Positions 5,706 through 9,147 of a stretch of 9,147 bases of DNA are shown one piece after another (position 1 is the first letter of the stretch; each line of letters begins with the position of its first letter). Source of the DNA: Rhizobium sp. LCM 4573 (GTDB taxonomy: Bacteria; Pseudomonadota; Alphaproteobacteria; Rhizobiales; Rhizobiaceae). The translations under genes and the position numbers were made by a program. The stretch lies in the NCBI RefSeq assembly GCF_001854865.1, contig NZ_MDDW01000003.1:440129-449275 (forward strand), read 5' to 3'. The notes beneath the pieces are model-generated. The model ran no database searches. It had not been told where the DNA came from and was given only the letters and a program-made list of their open reading frames with translations.

Positions 5706-6986
5706 ATGACGCTTACGATCTTCCTCGGCGCTCTCCTCGGCCCCATGGCGCTCGGCGTGCCCATCGCTTTCGCGCTGATCCTCAGCGGTGTCGCGCTGAT
5801 GATGTACATGGACATCTTCGATGCGCAGATCGTCGCGCAGAACGTTTTGAACGGTGCAGACAGTTTCCCGCTGATGGCCGTGCCCTTCTTCCTGCTCGCG
5901 GGCGAAGTGATGAACACCGGCGGGCTTTCGAAGCGGATCGTCAATCTCGCCATGGCCCTCGTCGGTCACGTTCGCGGCGGCCTCGGCTTCGTAACGATCT
6001 TCGCGGCCTGTGTGCTGTCGAGCCTTTCCGGCTCGGCCGTGGCCGATGCGGCAGCGCTCGGCGCGCTGCTCTTTCCGATGATGCTGAAATCCGGCCATGA
6101 TCCGGCCCGCAGCGGTGGCCTTCTCGCATCCGCCTCGGTCATCGGCCCGATCATTCCACCCTCGATCGGCTTCATTCTCTACGGCGTCGTCGGCGGCGTC
6201 TCGATCACCAAGCTCTTCCTCGCCGGCATCGTGCCGGGACTGCTGATCGCCGTCGCTCTCTGCATCACCTGGATGATCATCGCCCGCAAGGAACAGTTCG
6301 AACTGCCGGCAAGAGAAAGCGGAGAGGTTCGGCTCAAGGCATTCCTGGATGCCGCCTGGGCGCTGATGCTGCCGGTCATCATTATCGTTGGACTGAAGTT
6401 CGGCGTCTTCACGCCGACCGAGGCTGGCGTCGTGGCGGCCGTCTATTCGCTGTTCGTCTCGATGGTCATCTACCGCGAACTGCCACCTTCACAACTCTTC
6501 CCGGTCTTCGTTTCGGCGGCGAAGATCACCGCGGTCGTCATGTTCCTCGTCGCCTGCGCCGCCGTTTCGGCCTGGCTGATCACGGTTGCCGACGTTCCGG
6601 GCGATCTCGTCAGTCTCCTCGAGCCGCTGATGGACAACCAGACCCTGCTGCTGATCGCGATCATGGTACTCATCGTGCTCGTCGGCACCGCCATGGACAT
6701 GACCCCGACCATCCTCGTGATGACGCCGGTGCTGATGCCGATCATCAAGCAGGCGGGCATCGATCCGGTATATTTCGGTGTGCTGTTCATCATCAATAAT
6801 TCGATCGGTCTCATCACGCCGCCGGTCGGCACCGTGCTCAACGTCATTTGCGGTGTCGCCAAGCTGTCGATGGAAAATCTCATGAAAGGTGTGATGCCCT
6901 TTATGATCGCCGAACTGATCGTCCTGTTCCTCCTCGTCCTCTTCCCGCAATTGGTGACCGTTCCGGTCGCCTGGTTCGGACATTGA
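5706..6986 (+). CDS. TRAP transporter large permease subunit (DctM family)
   Basis: Main transport subunit of the TRAP system, 426 residues, which is the usual length. It is hydrophobic throughout, with about 11-12 membrane segments. DctM signatures appear in order: 'P-F-F-L-L-A-G-E-V-M' (60-69), 'S-S-L-S-G-S-A-V-A-D-A-A-A-L-G' (105-119), 'I-G-P-I-I-P-P-S-I-G-F' (146-156), 'F-T-P-T-E-A-G' (235-241), 'G-T-A-M-D-M-T-P-T-I-L-V-M-T-P-V' (327-341) and 'I-G-L-I-T-P-P-V-G-T-V-L-N-V' (367-380). The two related Gly/Pro re-entrant segments fit the ion-transporter elevator fold, so uptake is expected to depend on a sodium or proton gradient. A strong AGGAGGAG lies 7 bases before the ATG. It is encoded between the small permease and the binding protein. 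Confidence 0.95.
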   Translation: MTLTIFLGALLGPMALGVPIAFALILSGVALMMYMDIFDAQIVAQNVLNGADSFPLMAVPFFLLAGEVMNTGGLSKRIVNLAMALVGHVRGGLGFVTIFAACVLSSLSGSAVADAAALGALLFPMMLKSGHDPARSGGLLASASVIGPIIPPSIGFILYGVVGGVSITKLFLAGIVPGLLIAVALCITWMIIARKEQFELPARESGEVRLKAFLDAAWALMLPVIIIVGLKFGVFTPTEAGVVAAVYSLFVSMVIYRELPPSQLFPVFVSAAKITAVVMFLVACAAVSAWLITVADVPGDLVSLLEPLMDNQTLLLIAIMVLIVLVGTAMDMTPTILVMTPVLMPIIKQAGIDPVYFGVLFIINNSIGLITPPVGTVLNVICGVAKLSMENLMKGVMPFMIAELIVLFLLVLFPQLVTVPVAWFGH

Positions 6987-7015
6987 GGCGCAAGGAGAGA
7001 ACAACCATTTCAACC

Positions 7016-7030
7016 GGCCGGGAAACGGCC
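7016..7030 (+). other. Small stem-loop before the TRAP binding-protein gene
   Basis: GGCCG (7016-7020) and CGGCC (7026-7030) form a 5-bp stem around GGAAA. It lies just upstream of the GGGAGG ribosome-binding site (7037-7042) in the 61-base gap between the large permease and the binding protein. It is a weak structure that may limit read-through or mark an mRNA processing point, and it could be chance in GC-rich DNA. Confidence 0.25.
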
Positions 7031-7047
7031 AAATCTGGGAGGAAAGC

Positions 7048-8058
7048 ATGTTCAACAAGATGAAGAAACTGGCACTTGGGCTCGCCTTGCCGGCGCTGCT
7101 GCTGGCGGGCACGGCATCTGCCGAAATAGGCTCGCATACGCTGAAATTTGCGGCGGCCAACAACAAGGGCCATCCGCAGGTCACCGGCATGGAGAAATTC
7201 GCCGAGATCGTCAAGGAGAAGAGCGGCGGCAAGATCGAGGTCAAGCTCTTCCCCGGCGGAGTGCTCGGCGGCGACGTGCAGACCGTCTCGGCGCTGCAGG
7301 GCGGCGTGGTCGAAATGCTGGTGCTCAACGCCGGTATCCTGGCCAGCAACGTCAAGGCTTTCGGCGCCGTCGACCTGCCGTTCCTGTTCAACAGCGGCGA
7401 GGAAGCCGACAAGGTGATGGACGGCCCGTTCGGCGACAGCCTCCTCCAGAAGCTGCCCGATACCGGTCTGATCGGCCTCGCCTACTGGGAACTCGGCTTC
7501 CGCAACCTGACGAACAACCGCCATGCGATCACCAAGCTCGAACACATCAAGGGCCTGAAGATCCGCACGCTTCAGTCGCCTATCCCGATCGAACTGTTCA
7601 ACGGTCTCGGCGCAAATGCCGTGCCGCTGCCCTACACGGAACTTTATACGGCACTCGAAACCGGCACAGTGGACGGCCAGGAAAACCCGGCTGCCAACAT
7701 CATCAACGCCAAATTCTACGAAGTGCAGAAATATATGACGCTTAGCCGTCACCAGTACAATCCGCAGATCGTGCTGATCAGCAAGAAGTTCTGGGACGGC
7801 CTGAACGACGAAGAGAAGGCTGTTCTACAGTCGGCGGCGACCGAAGCCCGCGACTTCCAGCGCCAGGTCTCGCGTGAGGCGGATTCCAAGGCGATCGACG
7901 AGATCAAGGCGACGGGCATGCAGGTCGACGAACTGAGCCCGGAAGAGACGCAGAAGCTGCGCGACGCCGTAAAGCCGCTGATCGACAAGTTCAGCACCGA
8001 GATCGGCACCGAGACCGTCTCGCTTCTCTTCAAGGAACTGGACGCCGTCCGCAAATAA
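7048..8058 (+). CDS. TRAP transporter periplasmic substrate-binding protein (DctP family)
   Basis: Periplasmic protein that captures the substrate and hands it to the TRAP permease, 336 residues. The signal peptide has a basic start (MFNKMKK), a Leu/Ala core and an ASA|E cleavage site after residue 25. DctP-family features follow: 'H-T-L-K-F-A-A-A-N' (30-38), 'L-F-P-G-G-V-L-G-G-D' (67-76), 'E-L-G-F-R-N-L-T-N' (148-156), 'I-K-G-L-K-I-R-T' (167-174) and 'D-G-Q-E-N-P' (209-214). Arg173 in K-I-R-T is at the position of the near-universal arginine that binds the ligand carboxylate in TRAP binding proteins, and Arg152 is a plausible second contact, so the ligand is probably an organic acid. Shikimate, quinate or 3-dehydroshikimate is inferred from the two enzymes downstream. 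The start has GGGAGG 5 bases upstream. A strong hairpin follows the stop. Confidence 0.93.
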   Translation: MFNKMKKLALGLALPALLLAGTASAEIGSHTLKFAAANNKGHPQVTGMEKFAEIVKEKSGGKIEVKLFPGGVLGGDVQTVSALQGGVVEMLVLNAGILASNVKAFGAVDLPFLFNSGEEADKVMDGPFGDSLLQKLPDTGLIGLAYWELGFRNLTNNRHAITKLEHIKGLKIRTLQSPIPIELFNGLGANAVPLPYTELYTALETGTVDGQENPAANIINAKFYEVQKYMTLSRHQYNPQIVLISKKFWDGLNDEEKAVLQSAATEARDFQRQVSREADSKAIDEIKATGMQVDELSPEETQKLRDAVKPLIDKFSTEIGTETVSLLFKELDAVRK

Positions 8059-8066
8059 CGACAATG

Positions 8067-8091
8067 CCGGCCCGTCGCCGCGACGGGCCGG
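8067..8091 (+). terminator. Perfect 11-bp hairpin after the TRAP binding-protein gene
   Basis: CCGGCCCGTCG (8067-8077) and CGACGGGCCGG (8081-8091) are exact complements around CCG; a real loop would open by one pair. TTCTCC follows instead of a clean T-run. It sits 8 bases after the stop and 30 bases before the next gene. It probably acts as a partial terminator or as a 3' stabiliser that raises binding-protein mRNA over the downstream enzyme genes. Confidence 0.6.
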
Positions 8092-8121
8092 TTCTCCAAT
8101 ACCGCGAGGACGACAAGCGCA

Positions 8122-8982
8122 ATGGCCGAGACACTCCTGAAAACTCTCAAAGCCGGATTAATCGGTTCGGGCATCCAGGCCTCGCTGACACCGGCAATGC
8201 ACATGCACGAGGGGGCAGCCCAAGGCCTGGCCTATGATTACCAGCTCATCGATCTCGCTCAACTCGGCCTAACACCCGACGGTCTGCCCGGCCTCCTGGA
8301 GCGGGCGGAAGCAGAGGGATTTGCCGGCCTCAACATCACCCATCCATGCAAGCAGCTTGTCATTGCACATCTCGACGAACTCTCGGACGAGGCGCGCGCA
8401 CTTGGCGCGGTCAACACCGTGGTGCTGAAGGATGGCCGCCGCTACGGCCACAATACGGACTGGTGGGGGTTTGCCGAAAGCTTCCGCCGCGGCCTCCCGG
8501 ATGCCGATCTCTTCTCCGCAGTCCAGCTTGGCGCAGGCGGCGCCGGCGTGGCGACCGCATACGCGATCCTCACCCTCGGCATGAAGCACCTGACGGTCGT
8601 CGACCGAGAACTGGAACGTGCGGAGCAGTTGGCAGAAAGCATGTCCGGCCTTTTTCCAGAGGCTTCCGTTCATGCCTCGAGCGATATCGCAGCAGCGATG
8701 GCTAAGGCAGCCGGCATCATCCACGCGACGCCAACCGGCATGGCAAAATATCCCGGTCTGCCAATGCCGGCGGAGCTTCTTAGGCCAGAGCACTGGGTTG
8801 CCGAAATCGTCTATTTCCCGCTGGAGACCGAGCTCCTGCGTATCGCGAGGCAAAAGGGATGCCGCACTCTTAACGGCGGCGGCATGGCCGTCTTCCAGGC
8901 GGTCGGCGCCTTCCGGCTCTTTACCGGGCGTGAACCCGACGCCCAGCGGATGATGCGCCATTTCCAGACCATGACAGGGTGA
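8122..8982 (+). CDS. Shikimate/quinate dehydrogenase, AroE fold, likely catabolic and NAD-preferring
   Basis: Oxidoreductase of the shikimate dehydrogenase family, 286 residues. The N-terminal substrate domain shows 'G-S-G-I-Q-A-S-L-T-P-A-M-H' (15-27), 'N-I-T-H-P-C-K-Q' (71-78) with catalytic Lys77, 'G-A-V-N-T-V' (95-100) with Asn98, and 'N-T-D-W-W-G-F' (111-117) with catalytic Asp113. The Rossmann domain has G-A-G-G-A-G (137-142). The second Rossmann strand ends in V-V-D-R (159-162), with Asp161 where NADP-dependent AroE proteins have the Asn of an N-R-T motif; an acid here favours NAD. The C-terminal part has 'N-G-G-G-M-A-V-F-Q-A' (251-260). The SLT (not SLS) substrate motif and THPxKQ resemble quinate/shikimate dehydrogenases of catabolic clusters such as QsuD more than biosynthetic AroE. 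It would oxidise shikimate to 3-dehydroshikimate, and perhaps quinate to 3-dehydroquinate. GAGGA lies 11 bases before the ATG. Confidence 0.87.
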   Translation: MAETLLKTLKAGLIGSGIQASLTPAMHMHEGAAQGLAYDYQLIDLAQLGLTPDGLPGLLERAEAEGFAGLNITHPCKQLVIAHLDELSDEARALGAVNTVVLKDGRRYGHNTDWWGFAESFRRGLPDADLFSAVQLGAGGAGVATAYAILTLGMKHLTVVDRELERAEQLAESMSGLFPEASVHASSDIAAAMAKAAGIIHATPTGMAKYPGLPMPAELLRPEHWVAEIVYFPLETELLRIARQKGCRTLNGGGMAVFQAVGAFRLFTGREPDAQRMMRHFQTMTG

Positions 8983-9010
8983 CCGCAACCACCGATACGA
9001 GGATTAAGCC

Positions 9011-9147
9011 ATGAAAACCTCCATAGCCACGGTATCGATCAGCGGCGAATTGCCCGAAAAGCTCGAGGCGATCGCGAAGGCCGGTTTCGAGGGGGTGGAG
9101 ATTTTCGAGAACGATTTCCTGGCCTTCGACGGAAGCCCGGCGGATGT
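9011..9147 (+). CDS. 3-dehydroshikimate dehydratase-like protein, QuiC/AP-endonuclease-2 TIM barrel (3' partial)
   Basis: Only the first 45 codons are in the window; the rest runs off the right edge. The visible protein starts MKTSIATVSISG, then 'L-P-E-K-L-E-A-I-A-K-A-G-F', 'G-V-E-I-F-E-N-D-F-L' and 'F-D-G-S-P'. This is the first beta-alpha unit of a sugar-phosphate-isomerase-like TIM barrel. It closely matches what I know of bacterial QuiC-type 3-dehydroshikimate dehydratases, some of which are fused to a C-terminal hydroxyphenylpyruvate-dioxygenase-like domain. The enzyme is metal-dependent and turns 3-dehydroshikimate into protocatechuate, which would use the product of the dehydrogenase just upstream. 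GAGGA at 8999-9003 lies 7 bases before the ATG, and the gap from the previous stop is 28 bases, so the genes are probably cotranscribed. The family call rests on a short N-terminus; the full domain layout cannot be seen. Confidence 0.78.
   Translation, partial: MKTSIATVSISGELPEKLEAIAKAGFEGVEIFENDFLAFDGSPAD

Noticed and set aside
6489..7752. Two long minus-strand frames over the TRAP large permease and binding-protein genes
   Set aside because: Composition is typical of shadows (Asp/His/Arg-rich or low complexity), and no start context supports them. The plus-strand genes are unmistakable.

Overview
The window is a GC-rich stretch of about 9.1 kb. Its codon use, tight operons and protein families look like an alphaproteobacterium of the Rhizobiales (Rhizobium/Agrobacterium/Ensifer type). 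That placement comes from recognising sequence style, not from a marker gene. No rRNA, tRNA, CRISPR array, insertion sequence or phage gene was seen. All genes look intact except the two cut by the window edges.

Left block (1-4149, + strand): an Fbp/Afu-type ABC importer operon. It holds a periplasmic binding protein (5' end outside the window), a fused two-domain permease, an ATPase with a GTG start, and a histidine-phosphatase-superfamily enzyme whose ATG overlaps the ATPase stop by 4 bases. Automatic annotation would probably call this an iron(III) importer. The binding protein, however, lacks the adjacent Tyr-Tyr pair of ferric-binding proteins, and the operon carries a phosphatase. Uptake of a phosphorylated organic compound followed by dephosphorylation is a reasonable alternative. 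A perfect 14-bp hairpin with a GCGA loop sits between the binding-protein and permease genes.

Middle (4181-5133): a TetR/AcrR-type regulator on the - strand, convergent with the ABC operon and divergent from the TRAP operon. The shared control region has a sigma70-like promoter for each direction. A 16-bp palindrome lies exactly between the -35 and -10 of the TRAP promoter, a second dyad overlaps the likely transcription start, and a terminator-like hairpin with a T-run lies in the leader.

Right block (5134-9147, + strand): TRAP small permease, TRAP large permease, TRAP binding protein, a shikimate/quinate dehydrogenase of the AroE fold, and the start of a QuiC-like 3-dehydroshikimate dehydratase. 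Together these suggest a catabolic module: TRAP uptake of shikimate, quinate or a related hydroxy-acid, oxidation to the 3-dehydro compound, and dehydration to protocatechuate for the beta-ketoadipate pathway. The TetR protein is the likely local switch, probably relieved by a pathway intermediate. A hairpin after the TRAP binding-protein gene separates the transport part from the enzyme part. The rest of the pathway would lie beyond the right edge.
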